A stretch of 64,000 bases of DNA from Fragum whitleyi. Its lineage: Eukaryota; Mollusca; Bivalvia; Cardiida; Cardiidae. A model generated the notes under the pieces. That model made no database searches and had not been told where the DNA came from. It saw nothing but the letters and a program-made list of their open reading frames with translations. Shown here piece by piece: positions 10,359 through 21,685 of the stretch. The stretch is taken from positions 41,677,869 through 41,741,868 of the forward strand of contig OX411554.1 of assembly GCA_948146395.1 (NCBI GenBank), given 5' to 3'. A program made the translations under genes and the position numbers. Numbering within the stretch: position 1 is the first letter of the stretch; every line of letters begins with the position of its first letter.

Positions 10359-11210
10359 AACTAGAAAGCCATGAATGGCTTGTGTCGCTCCACAGGCTTG
10401 AATTTCTGTAATAGCAAATCTAAGTTTTGACTAGATTTTTAGATATTTTGGCTTCTACTGATGTTTGAAATGATTTTCAAAGTTTCCACTATTATAACGT
10501 ATACAGAAATGACCTCCACCCATAAAAGACTTATTTTTCTTCAAATCACCATAATTTTTGGCTGAATGATAATGGATCACCCAAGGATCATACTTATAAA
10601 ATTTGATTGATATCCATCAGTTACATTCTGAGAAAATGATTTTCAAAGTTTCCACTTTATAACATATAGAGAAATGACCTCCGCCAATAAAATACATATT
10701 TTTCATCTGATCACAATAATTTTAAGTATACTGATAAAGGGTCACCAAAGGATCATTCATGTAAAATTTGGTTGATATATATTAGTTAGATTCTGAGAAA
10801 ACAATTTGCAAAGTTTCCACTATATAACATATAGAGAAATGACCTCCGCCCATAAAATACATATTTTTTATCTGATCACAATAATTTCTGATAAAGGGTC
10901 ACAAAAGGATCATTCATGTAAAATTTAATTGGTATCGAACAATTAAAACCTGAGAAAAATCACTTTTTACCATATTTGGAAATTAGCCACGCCCATTAAA
11001 TCCATGTTTTTCATTGGATCAAAATTCCTTGAACAACTTTGAAAGAGGGTCACCCAAGGATCATTCCTGTGAAGTTTGGTTGAAATCCATCCAGTAGTTT
11101 CTGAGGAGAAGATTTTTAAAGAAAAAGTTTACGACCTGACGCACGGACGGACGCACGACGGACACAACGCCATGACAATAGCCCCAGTGGCTTTCAGCCA
11201 GTGGAGCTAA
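10359..11210 (+). mobile_element. HL-A copy 3
   Basis: Complete HL-A with AACTAG, hairpin, left repeat GCTCCACAGG, about four core units, GACG tract and the CCAGTGGAGCTAA end. HL-C copy 2 starts within two bases of its 3' end, so the two lie head to tail. Confidence 0.75.
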
Positions 11211-11657
11211 AAACAAGAGGACCAAGATGGTCTTAGATCGCTCACCTGAGTCTCTATGACCCCTGGGACATCACATTAATTAGATAGGCAGATGTCAAAA
11301 AAAAGATAATTGCCTAAGATCAATACAATGGAACATTTTCAGCGAAGAGCAAGACAGATATGCCTTTTTGCTCTTTGATTCTATGTAAAAAGGTATGCAC
11401 CCGGGTGGACCCCAAAAGTGACCCCAGGGTCTTGATATGAACAAACTTGGAAGAGGTCCATTAAATGATGCTACATTCTAAATATGAAAGCTGTCTGCCT
11501 TCTGGTTTCAGAGAAGAAGATTTTTGAAGGTTTTCCCATTTTCACCCATCGTGCTCAGATGAACTGAAAGGGATGCGCCTGGTTGGAGCCCAAATATGAC
11601 CCAAGGGTCTTGATATGAACAAAGTTGGTGGCGGCCAACAAGTTAATGCTACATACC

Positions 11658-14607
11658 AACAAGAGGCCCAAGAGGGCCTGTATCGCTCCACTGGATTAAA
11701 AATCTCAAGATTAGAAAGAGAGATATTGAAAATAGAAGGTAATGAAAGTGAACAGCATTCAAAAGGAATTCGGACTTTTTCTAAGTTGAAACTAACTTAT
11801 GAAGAAATGAACTTATTTAACTAATATGTAAAATTACAAGGAAGAAAACAATGTAGATATCACTTTGAAACAATGGCCCTAAACCGCTCACCTGAATTTT
11901 ATTGATCCAGTGGATCTCATCCAATCCAAATTTCTTGAACAACTTTAGAAGAGGGTCACCCAAGGAACATTCTGGTAAAGTTTCATTGAAATAAGCCTAA
12001 TGGTTCAGGAGGAGATGTCGTTCAAAGATTTCAGTGTCAAAAAAAAACCCACCCTGCCACGCCCATATTTGGGGGTCAATCCAAATTTCTTGAACAACTT
12101 TAGAAGAGGATCACCCAAGGAACATTCTGGCAAAGTTTCATTAAAATTGGCCTAATGGTTCAGGTGGAGATGTCGTTCAAAGATTTCGGGGTCAAAAAAA
12201 GCCCCACCCTTCCACGCCCATATTTGGGGGTCAATCCAAATTTCTTGAACAACTTTAGAAGAGGTCACCCAAGGAACATTCTATTAAAGTTTCATTGAAA
12301 TCGGCCCAATGGTTCAGGCGGAAATGTCGTTCAAAGATTTCGGGGTCAAAAAAAGCCCCACCCTGCCATGCCCATATTTAGGGGTCAATCCAAATTTCTT
12401 GAACAACTTTAGAAGAGGGTCACACAAGGAACATTCTGGTAAAGTTTCATTAAAATTGGCCTAATGGTTCAGGTGCAGATGTCATTCAAAGATTTTGGGG
12501 TCAAAATAAACCCCACCCTGCCACGCCCATATTTGGGGGTAAATCCACATTTCTTGAACAACTTTAGAAGAGGGTCACTCAAGGAACATTCAGGAAAAGT
12601 TTCATTGAAATCGGCCCAATGGTTCAGGAGGAGATGAGGTTCAACGATTTTGGGGTCAAAAAAAGCCCCACCCTTCCACGCCCATATTTGGGGGTCAATC
12701 CAAATTTCTTGAACAACTTTAGAAGAGGTCACCCAAGGAACATTCTATTAAAGTTTCATTGAAATCGGCCCAATGGTTCAGGCGGAAATGTCGTTCAAAG
12801 ATTTCGGGGTCAAAAAAAGCCCCACCCTGCCATGCCCATATTTAGGGGTCAATCCAAATTTCTTGAACAACTTTAGAAGAGGGTCACACAAGGAACATTC
12901 TGGTAAAGTTTCATTAAAATTGGCCTAATGGTTCAGGTGCAGATGTCATTCAAAGATTTTGGGGTCAAAATAAACCCCACCCTGCCACGCCCATATTTGG
13001 GGGTAAATCCACATTTCTTGAACAACTTTAGAAGAGGGTCACTCAAGGAACATTCAGGAAAAGTTTCATTGAAATCGGCCCAATGGTTCAGGAGGAGATG
13101 AGGTTCAACGATTTTGGGGTCAAAATAAGCCCCACCCTGCCACACCCATATTTGGGGGTCAATCCAAATTTCTTGAACAACTTTAGAAGAGGGTCACCCA
13201 AGGAACATTCTGGTAAAGTTTCATTGAAATCGGCCCAATGGTTCAGGCGGAAATGTCGTTCAAAGATTTCGGGGTCAAAAAAAGCCCCACCCTGCCATGC
13301 CCATATTTAGGGGTCAATCCAAATTTCTTGAACAACTTTAGAAGAGGGTCACACAAGGAAGATTCTGGTAAAGTTTCATTAAAATTGGCCTAATGGTTCA
13401 GGTGCAGATGTCATTCAAAGATTTTGGGGTCAAAATAAACCCCACCCTGCCACGCCCATATTTGGGGGTCAATCCACATTTCTTGAACAACTTTAGAAGA
13501 GGGTCACTCAAGGAACATTCAGGAAAAGTTTCATTGAAATCGGCCCAATGGTTCAGGAGGAGATGAGGTTCAACGATTTTGGGGTCAAAATAAGCCCCAC
13601 CCTGCCACGCCCATATTTGCGGGTCAATCCAAATTTCTTGAACATATTTAGAAGAGGGTCACACAAGAAACATTCTGGTAAAGTTTCATTAAAATTGGCC
13701 TATTCATTAAGGAGGAGATGTGGTTCAAAGATTTCGGGGTCAAAATATGCCCCGCCCTGCCACGCCCAAATTGGGGGTCAATCCACATTTCTTGAACAAC
13801 TTTAGAAGAGGGTCACTCAAGGAACATTCAGGAAAAGTTTCATTGAAATCGGCCCAATGGTTCAGGAGGAGATGAGGTTCAATGATTTTGGGGCCAAAAT
13901 AAGCCCCACCCTGCCACGCCCATATTTGGGGGTCAATCCAAATTTCTTGAACAACTTTAGAAGAGGGTCACCCAAGGAACATTCTGGTAAAGTTTCATTG
14001 AAATCGGCCCAATGGTTTAGGCGGAAATGTCGTTCAAAGATTTCGGGGTCAAAAAAAGCCCCACCCTGCCATGCCCATATTTAGGGGTCAATCCAAATTT
14101 CTTGAACAACTTTAGAAGAGGGTCACACAAGGAAGATTCTGGTAAAGTTTCATTAAAATTGGCCTAATGGTTCAGGTGCAGATGTCATTCAAAGATTTTG
14201 GGGTCAAAATAAGCCCCACCCTGCCACACCCATATTTGGGGGTCAATCCAAATTTCTTGAACATATTTAGAAGAGGGTCACACAAGAAACATTCTGGTAA
14301 AGTTTCATTAAAATTGGCCTATTGATTAAGGAGGAGATGTGGTTCAAAGATTTCGGGGTCAAAATATGCCCCGCCCTGCCACGCCCATATTTGGGGGTCA
14401 ATCCACATTTCTTGAACAACTTTAGAAGAGGGTCACCCAAGGATCATTCTGGCCAAGTTTCATCAAAATCCACCCATTGGTTTAGGAGGAGAAGATGTTT
14501 AAAGAAAAGTTTACGCACGGACGCACGCACGGACGGCCGGACGCACGGACGCACGACGGACACCTTGCCATGACAATAGCTCGCTGGCCTTCGGCCAGTG
14601 GAGCTAA
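11658..14607 (+). mobile_element. HL-B copy 1 nested in HL-C
   Basis: Starts AACAAG with hairpin AGGCCC/GGGCCT and left repeat GCTCCACTGG. It carries about sixteen core units of 154-155 bp, then a GGACGCACGG tract (about 14512-14560), the hairpin GCTGGCC-TTC-GGCCAGT and GTGGAGCTAA. The left and right inverted repeats (GCTCCACTGG/CCAGTGGAGC) pair perfectly. The many short frames over it repeat the same peptide and are not genes. Confidence 0.78.
12002..14460 (+). repeat. 155-bp tandem array with trimeric higher-order repeat
   Basis: The phrase GGTTCAGG recurs near 12002, 12157, 12311, 12466, 12621, 12775, 12930, 13085, 13240, 13395 and 13550 at a 154-155 bp spacing. From 12311 the units cycle in a fixed order of three variants: GCGGAAATG, GTGCAGATG, GAGGAGATG. 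This gives three consecutive 464-465 bp higher-order units up to about 13704, then a partly scrambled continuation. Confidence 0.8.
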
Positions 14608-15750
14608 AAATTAAAGCAGTGTGTCCTCTGGTTTCGATAAAAGAAGATTTTTAAAGATTTTTCGCTCTTTGATTCTATGTAAAAAGGGTTACGCCCGGGT
14701 GGAGCCCAAATATGATCCTAGGGTCTTGATATGAATAAACTTGGTAGAGGTCCACTAGATGATGCTACATACCAAATATGAAAGCTGTCAGCCTTCTGGT
14801 TACATAGAAGAAGATTTTTGAAGATTTTCATTTTTTTACCCTTCGTGCGCATAAGAGATAAAGGGATGCACCTGTGCAAAGCCCAAATATGACCCAAGGG
14901 TCTTGATATGAACAAACTTAGTAAACGCCCACTAGGTGATGCTACACACCAAATATTAAAGCTGTCTGCCATCTGGTTACAGAGAAGAAGATTTTTAAAG
15001 ATTTTTCGCTCTTTGATTCTATGTAAAAAGGGTTGGGCCTGGGTAAAGCCCAAACATGACCCCAGGGATTTTAAATGAACAAACTTGGTAGAGGTCCACT
15101 AGATGATGCTACATACCAAATATGAAAGCTGTCTGTCTTCTGGTTTCAGAGAAGAAGATTTTTGAAGATTTTCATTTTTTTACCTCTCGTGCTCATAAGA
15201 GATAAAGGGATGCACCCGTGCAAAGCCCAAATATGACCCAAGGGTCTTGATATGAACAAACTTAGTAAACGCCCACTAGGTGATGCTACACACCAAATAT
15301 TAAAGCTGTCTGCCATCTGGTTACAGAGAAGATTTTTAAAGATTTTCGCTCTTTGATTCTATGTAAAAAGGGTTGAGCCCGGGCAAAGCCCAAATATGAC
15401 CCCAGGGTCTTGAAATGAACAAACTTGGTAGAGGTCAACTAGATGATGCTACATACCAAATATGAAAGCTGTCTGCCTTTTGGTTTCAGAGAAGAAGATT
15501 TTCAAAGATTTTCATATTTTCACCCTTTTTGTTAAGGGTAAAGGGAAAGTTAAGGGTGGATTTTATTTATGTGAACAACTTTGGTAGAGCTTGACCCAGG
15601 GAACATCCCTGCCAAGTTTCATCAAGATTGGCCCACTGATTTAGGAGAAGATGTTTGAAGAAATTGTGGACGACGCACTACGGACGACGGACGACGGACA
15701 TTCTACGATCCCAATAGCTCACCTTGAGCACTTGTGCTCAGTTGAGCTAA

Positions 15751-16061
15751 AAAAAAGACGGAAAAACTTTGTTTATTTAAGTTTATCCCTTATCATCACC
15801 ATTCTTTTTCAGCTTGGCTCCAAACCAGCGGAAACGGGAAGCAAAACGTTGTCTAGCTAATTAAATATCGGAACTAAAGCTTCGTTTAATTGGAGTAACG
15901 TTGCTTGTCGCCAATCGGCATTCACAAATAAACAGGCGAAGAGTGACTGAAACATCAGAAGTAAGGTTACCAAAAGTCGTAGTTAGGATATTTTGCTTAC
16001 AGATCGACAATTAAAAATTGGGAGTCTTAGTAGTTACGATATTTCGGTAGCTTAACAAAGT

Positions 16062-16101
<40 letters not shown>

Positions 16102-16872
16102 GTTTTCCATCGGATAATAATCCTCCGATCTTAAGAGACAATTCTCTACCGACACATTTTTTTCATCCCACTGCCTCGCACTTTTATACATGTACACAGA
16201 CTGTTTGTGTTCGGGTCGATGAATGTCGGTCATTACATAATTTGAGACGGTATCGACACGCGACTCGGGGCGTCTCCTTGGTTACGTGTTTAACTTTCAA
16301 CTGTATCATGTTTCGCATACAACTGTATCACCAGACGTTTATGGATTAGATTTACGCCATTACTGCCTCGCCTCGTTTGATAACACCTGTTTTATTCAAC
16401 TGTTCCGGGTATCTTGCTTTTCGCAGGAATGGATCGGTCTTATTTATTTATCGCTAAAATTTATGCCTTAATACTAATAATAATGATAAAAAGAATTTCC
16501 AAACCAGCTTCTTTTCTGACTGGATATTGTTACCATTAGGCCTATATTCTCGATAACGGCGAATATGATATTTTTGCAACCAGATTGAAAAATAAAAAGC
16601 CGACCAACCCGCATTTCTTGTTTGAAAGCCTTATCAATGCCTCGCAAGTCAGTTTATACGTCACGTATGCAGCCGACAAAAGATCGCTGTGCATAAACCC
16701 GTATCTCCCGATCTAGATAGCAAATAATTAAACCTTTTAGGTAGCGATTATTACAAATAACATTATTGGGTGTAATTGGCTTACAATGGATTACACCTTA
16801 CGGGGATTATCGGCGATACTGTAAATTAAACAAAAGGTAAGCGTGCGTACTTTGCCTTTCAACTCGATTCAT
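15751..16872. other. Interior of the long-TIR transposon
   Basis: Less AT-rich sequence between HL-C and the right TIR. It holds a broken (CT)n run at about 16061-16100. A possible acceptor (TTTTTCAG at about 15802-15810) precedes a 15-codon frame, too little to call an exon. No transposase motif recognised. Confidence 0.4.
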
Positions 16873-17013
16873 ATAACGTAAATTTGTGTCCGAAAACTAA
16901 GGGACGGACAATTCCACTTGTGTCCGATTTTAGGGACAAAAAATAAATCATTTTTGAAAATAATTAATGGTGTCCGAATTTTTCGGGTGTCCGAATACTT
17001 CGGGTAAATACGG

Positions 17014-17340
17014 TATTTTAAATTGAATTAACACTGAATAGTATAGAAATCCTTCTTAACTTGGTAGAAGAAGTGAAAGGGGCAGTCTAATGAATCCATT
17101 GGCCCTTCACCACATTAGAAAATTTGGCTCTTGGTTAGGCTCTTCCAACTAGCAATTTCTCCCTTTCAACCTTGCAACATTTATTTTTTATCAGGAATTA
17201 ACTTGATTTTCTTCAGCTAGTTACATATTGTTCAATGCCACTTTTAAAAGATGATGGCAGCTTGGGCACCAGATTCCATGGATTCCTAGTACTTCAGAGA
17301 CTAGAATTCTAGTCAACTTGAGCTGTTTGAAACATCATCT
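17014..17340. other. Unassigned, with a possible SINE remnant
   Basis: Phrases near 17235-17300 (GCCACTTTTAAAAGATG, GATTCCTAGTACTTC) faintly resemble the SINE body. Nothing else recognised. Confidence 0.3.
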
Positions 17341-18000
17341 GCATTACATTGAGTTGCAAGTCACAGACAAGAACAATCCCAATAGCACCAAAGAATGGCT
17401 ACAGGTGCTTGATAATGCAAAGTGTTTAAGTCCAGAAAGGGACAGAACTGTTTCAAAAATGCTTTCATAGTTATCTCCTTTGATAGTCCAGATAGCTCTT
17501 GTGATGGTGAACATACAAGTCATGCCAAGTTTCATGAAGATATCTTCAATAGCAAGAATGACATGACAAAGCAGGGTGTGGAATTCCCATGCCATGGTTT
17601 TTCTACCTGTGGACAAGTAGACTTTTCTTTGCCACTTGTTGGTGGACAAGTAAATAAAGCAAATCTTAAAATAACACTTGATAGAGGTAAGAGATTTGAA
17701 TTAGCGAAATGTTTGTATCAAAACATTGAAAATCTTGATTTCAATGAAGAAAATACTGGATTTCAGTATTTTCTTCATTAAAAAAACAATAATTTCTCTT
17801 AGTCATCTATTCACTTTTTTGCGGACAAGTTCATGTTGATCCAGGACAAGTAGAAAATCATGTATTACTTGTCCAGGGCCAAGTGTAAAAAATGTGTATT
17901 TCCACATCTTTGGACAAAGGTTAAATGTTTTTCATGCCAGCACTAACAAACCCAAGGTGGTGACAATACTTTGGGTATTTTTTTCTGAAAACTTTACAAT
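17341..18000. repeat. Dispersed old repeat H, interrupted by MITE-G
   Basis: Sequence at 17470-17571 and 17913-18000 (CTTGTGATGGTGAACATAC, CCAAGGTGGTGACAATAC) is shared with 34430-34750, and more weakly with 48950-49110. MITE-G copy 1 splits it. The 119-codon plus-strand frame here spans both repeats and is not a gene. Confidence 0.5.
17572..17912. mobile_element. MITE-G copy 1
   Basis: It starts CAGGGTGTGGAATTCC and carries repeated GGACAAGT/ACTTGTCC motifs near both ends. A hairpin GAAGAAAATACTG / CAGTATTTTCTTC lies inside. GACAAAG flanks it at 17565-17571 and 17913-17919. CAGGG-type ends suggest hAT ancestry. Relatives are at 36816, 44700, 53599 and 57043. Confidence 0.6.
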
Positions 18001-18282
18001 TAGCACTAAGAAGAACGCAATGATATTTTGTCTTCATCACCATGTTAAAGTGTCTTATTACTGCAAGTTGTTATAACATTTATAGCATAATGCCTCTTTG
18101 TATGGTATTTTTAACTTCACATTATAATGTCATTATAGCTTTTATTGTGTGGTTTATTACTTGACATAAATGCTTTAAAGATCCTTTACATTATAACTTC
18201 ATATTTCATTAGTTAACGCTGCTCTGCATTTGGGACAAGAAAATCACAAGTGGTCAGGAAATGATACCTGGCATAACTAACT

Positions 18283-18545
18283 TTGTTTCTTTGAATGGGG
18301 GTTTAAAGCCACTTTTAACAATCTTACAGGTATATCACCGTGGCTAGAGCACCCAGTAATGAATTCCTGGTATCTCAGTGTATTTCCTCACACCAGTACC
18401 ACCATTACATCCTCTCCTAGTCTCCAGCTTCATTCCAACATCGGTCAACAATTATCAACCAATTAGTCAGAGACGAAAGGGAAAGTACTGCTGCTGGGGA
18501 TAAAACTTGTGACAGCCTACCAACAGTACTATAAAAGGCAGCTTG
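18283..18545 (-). mobile_element. tRNA-derived SINE (family 1), degenerate
   Basis: Collinear with the SINE body (CCACTTTTAACAATCTTAC, GAATTCCTGGTATCTC, ACCAGTACCACCATTAC). The tRNA-like head near 18500-18545 is decayed. No target-site duplication recognised. Confidence 0.65.
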
Positions 18546-18589
18546 AATAACTTACTTGTGTTTCAAGATGGGGGCACTCATATTAGGAT

Positions 18590-18740
18590 TGTTATACTGA
18601 AATGAATGTACTAGGCTTAGGTGCAAGTTTTAGGTTAAGATTCTTAAGAATCTAATTAAGATTTTTAAGATGAGTTGTTTTTTAGATTAAGATTTTTAAG
18701 CAGCTTAATAAGAATCTTAAGATGTCTTAATGAGAAAACA
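18590..18740. repeat. Clustered TTAAGATTCTTAAG inverted motifs
   Basis: TTAAGATTTTTAAG-like words recur about six times in both orientations over 150 bp, giving several overlapping self-complementary segments. It may be an eroded palindromic MITE; no defined ends. Confidence 0.45.
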
Positions 18741-18765
18741 AAGACGGTTTTGCTAAAAATTAGCT

Positions 18766-19294
18766 TAACCCTTTCCCAAACAAGACCGGGTTTTGACGTC
18801 TCTATTCGAGAAGGCTTAGGAAAACATTGTGGCAAAAGAAGAAAATGCTGATCATCAGCATTTTCTCCTTTTGTCATAATATTTTCTATGCTAAACAAAA
18901 CACATTTTCTACCTTTGATATAATCTATTTTGTCGTCTGCAGCAGCTTTCAAATTGGACCACCCTGAATTTTTGTTGTTTGGTAAAGGGATAAAATGAGT
19001 AGCCTTGACAATGTTGAATGCTTTCACTCAAAATATCCAAAATTGTTTCTTATGAAGTCTAAATAATCTTATTTAGAGGAGATATTCATCTAGCTCTACA
19101 AAAATGCACCTCAGATTTCATTACTATCCATATTGTCCATTTTAATGCTGTTCACACCATATTCCTGTTACACAAAGATTTGGCAGAAAGACGAAAACCA
19201 GCCTGCACAGATGTGCAGTCTGATCTTTGCCTTCACAGCTTTCTACTGACAAATAAATTAAGGAAAACAAAACCCAAATTCAGTATAGGAAACA
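18766..19294. mobile_element. Possible TTAA element J with central hairpin
   Basis: Starts TTAACCCTTTCCC and may end GGAAACAGTTAA. The hairpin GAAAATGCTGATCATCAGCATTTTC lies at about 18839-18863. The right half (19140-19260) resembles MITE-C interiors. Boundaries uncertain. Confidence 0.4.
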
Positions 19295-19946
19295 GTTAAG
19301 ACATTATACTTTTTTTTAATTTTAACTTTTATCAATTTGGTTTTAACACCCAAATTTTAAGTTATCTATGTTATCTGCAACTAAGATATTTTTCATTTTT
19401 TTTATAGTGATATTCTAATTATCAGTGAGAGACTGATTTTCAAATCTTTAACAAAGCGTAAAAGTACCACTGACTTCATTTATCAACCATCATTTTCCTT
19501 TTATTGATATTTTATGCTTCTGTTTCTATTTAATCGCCCAGACATGTGTTTTCTCCCAACTTTTCTGGATCTCAGAAAATAACGATTAATATCGACATAG
19601 CCAAGCTGTTGGACAGAAATGTTCAGAGCCTTGTTTATTTCAATGTTTCAATGAGTAAATGCAAAGTTTTTGAAATAACTAAAACAAATATAGGCACTTT
19701 CAATAGTTTTGCGGTGACCCTTCAGTTTCCTTTGCTCTAAATAACTAATTCTGAAATAGAATGATCGAAAATTCAAGAGAATTTAGCACAACTGTTACTT
19801 TAAATTGTGCGTCCGCAGCTGAAACTAATTAGAAATCGCTGGTGTTTTTCTGAAATCTCGTAACTCAGCTTTATTCAAGCTGTAGTTATGAGGTTTTGGA
19901 ACAACACCGTCAAAATATTGTAGATAAGCAATCTCCTTTTTCTACA
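19295..19946. other. Unassigned sequence
   Basis: AT-rich and possibly single copy. A 64-codon plus-strand frame (19546-19740) shows no recognisable motif and no splice context, and is not called. CAGCTTTATTCAAGCTGTAG at about 19867 is also found near 28063. Confidence 0.35.
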
Positions 19947-20157
19947 ATAACCCTTTCCAGTGTTTTACAAAATTTTGGACCTGTCCAAATTCAAAGGTTT
20001 TGCAGACAAAAATTTAAAGTGGATTTAATTTGAAAAAAAACCATTCAGTAGGGTAGAAAAAAGCTTGTCAGAAGCAATTTCTTCTTTTTTCACAATGTTT
20101 TCTCAATCATAAAATCACAGGCACATTAAAAACAGGGATTAAACAGCAAAGGGTTAA
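19947..20157. mobile_element. MITE-B copy 2, hairpin partly deleted
   Basis: Same ends and orientation as copy 1 (ACCCTTTCCAGTG ... GCAAAGGGTTAA). The left arm of the central hairpin is deleted, leaving AGCTTGTCAGAAGCAATTTC. Confidence 0.7.
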
Positions 20158-20762
20158 TTTTTCATTACACACTAATCAACAGACAAGGGGCAGAACTCTC
20201 TAAACAGGATTTTGTGTTGGCCAAGATCTCCTACAATGTGATGTGGATAAATAGAGGTAATGAAAAGATGACAGTCTATCTGTCAAGTCTAGCTCAGGTA
20301 ATAAAGAGGTGTCTTGTAACATAGGTGATTAACGTCATAACATTCTATTTAATAGGTCAAGCAGACACCTTCATATATAAACAGGTAGTAGGCTTTACGT
20401 GTATTTTCAAAACTAAGCTCTGACGTAGGCAATGAGTCTATTGCCAAAGGTAAATCGGGTACATCTAAAAGCATATGATAGGAATTAAACCTGATCATTC
20501 ATTCATTTTAATTATTAAAGTACATGATTGTAAAAGTAAATCTTACAATTTAGAACAAGCATGCAATAACTTTCTTTCGAAAGCTAAATTGTAAATGTTC
20601 AATGTTTTGTTTAAAAGCTGTTTTATCGATTTCGTAAAAAATAGCAACAGGTAATTTAACAGTTCAAAGTAGATTTCACTGCTCATCGCGCAAAATCTAC
20701 ATAATATATTATTATAGTAGCTATGCTTTATTGTAGCCCCTTCTTGTCGTGAAAACCGTAAG
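20158..20762. other. Unassigned sequence
   Basis: No exon, SINE or terminal repeat recognised over about 600 bp. It could be single-copy intron. Confidence 0.35.
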
Positions 20763-21141
20763 TAGGGGTTGTGCTAGCATTTGAAAATAAGGAATCGTTA
20801 ACTCCTTAACCAAGAAATTCTGGGGGTCAAACCTTATTTTTCAGGAGACAAAACAGTATAGAAAGGACAAATCATGATAAGAATTTTGCATATTTAAGAG
20901 AGTCAAATAACCTTTTATTGTAAAGATTTTAATTAAGCAATTAATTTGTAAAACTTAAGATACTTCACGAGATACAAAACATTTCAAATTTGAGGGAAAA
21001 AACAAGTTTTGACTCATATAGAAACTTTTTCTCAAGGAAGTCAAAATGACTCCCTTGAGAGAATTTTCTAAGGGTCAAAATAAGATATTTTCATACTTTT
21101 GGAGGTCAAAACCCTTGAGTACGGGTCGTACACAGGCCCTG
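20763..21141. mobile_element. MITE-K copy 1
   Basis: Left end (T)AGGGGTTGTGCTAGCATTTG, right end GTACACAGGCCCTG, with internal GGGTCAAAATAAGATATTTT and CTCCTTAACCAAG. Shared with 38280, 61486, 62700 and 63247. The intact family ends are CAGGGCT...CCCTG. Confidence 0.6.
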
Positions 21142-21307
21142 GCGTATGGCATATTGGTGTATGCACCCTCTGCAAGTGGGCTAGACTGTGATTGTTGGAA
21201 ATTAACATTAAATAAGAAATCTTAAAGATTAGGTAATTTCAACCAACTAAAATTAATGGTTTTCTTAGAGTGTAGGTGGTGCTCTTAATTGAGGAAAAAC
21301 AGTATTC

Positions 21308-21466
21308 ATAATAAGCTTGATTGTTTGGGGATTTATGCCACTTTCAGCAGTTATAGTTATATTGCAGTTGCTTGTGCACCTACACATGGTTTCTTGTTGT
21401 TTTTCATACCAGTACAACCAGTTCTGAGCCACCAACTGCTCATCCCACTTAGGCATGTTTTTAACA
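21308..21466 (-). mobile_element. SINE fragment (old subtype)
   Basis: Body sequence GCCACTTTCAGCAGTTATAG and GTGCACCTACACATGG matches the older SINE at 2400-2539. The tRNA head is absent. Confidence 0.55.
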
Positions 21467-21504
21467 AATTCCTTCTTCACAATTGGTCAAAGCTCAGAGA
21501 GAAT

Positions 21505-21678
21505 TAGATAGAGGATAATCCTTTGTGTCACTGTAAGATCGATTTATATTCATTGAGTGAACAACAAAAGCTATATTTTTACGAGTGGTGGAGCACGAGT
21601 GAAAATATATCTTTTGTTGTTCACTCAATGAAATATTTATCAATCTTACTTGAAAAACAAACGATTATTCTATTTCTT
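21505..21678. mobile_element. Palindromic MITE-L, complete
   Basis: The two halves are near-perfect complements. The inner arms at 21534-21588 and about 21594-21648 share CATTGAGTGAACAACAAAAG and its complement. The outer arms share GATAATC..TTGT / ACAAACGATTATT. About 170 bp in total, so it would form a long foldback. A half copy is at 48226-48307. Confidence 0.75.
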
Positions 21679-21685
21679 TATTGCG

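Larger units (their letters stand above)
11212..15750 (+). mobile_element. HL-C copy 2, complete but interrupted by HL-B
   Basis: Left part 11212-11657 starts AACAAG with hairpin AGGACCA/TGGTCTT and GCTCACCTGAG. Right part 14608-15750 continues the same core and ends with a GACGACGG tract, the hairpin TTGAGCACTTGTGCTCA and TGAGCTAA. The break falls within the core phrase GCTACATACC...AAATATGAAAG, known intact from neighbouring units, so the site before insertion can be reconstructed. Confidence 0.75.
9432..17013. mobile_element. Long-TIR DNA transposon swollen by nested insertions
   Basis: The left end (CCGTATTTGCCCGATATATT) and the complement of the right end (CCGTATTTACCCGAAGTATT) match. 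Both termini carry repeated TTCGGACA/TGTCCGAA motifs over about 100-140 bp. TA dinucleotides at 9430-9431 and 17014-17015 fit a TA target. After removing the MITE-F, HL-A and HL-C/HL-B insertions, about 1.8 kb of the original element remains (9432-9882, 10247-10358, 15751-17013). No transposase frame was recognised, so it was probably already non-autonomous. Superfamily unresolved; TA-targeting groups such as Tc1/mariner are possible. Confidence 0.6.

Noticed and set aside
12469..14573. Many 70-87 codon frames repeating the same peptide on both strands
   Set aside because: They follow the 155-bp tandem unit of HL-B and are broken at unit boundaries; both strands are open equally.
17422..17781. 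119-codon plus-strand frame as a possible gene
   Set aside because: It crosses the junction of repeat H and MITE-G and includes the MITE hairpin; no codon-level signal of a protein.
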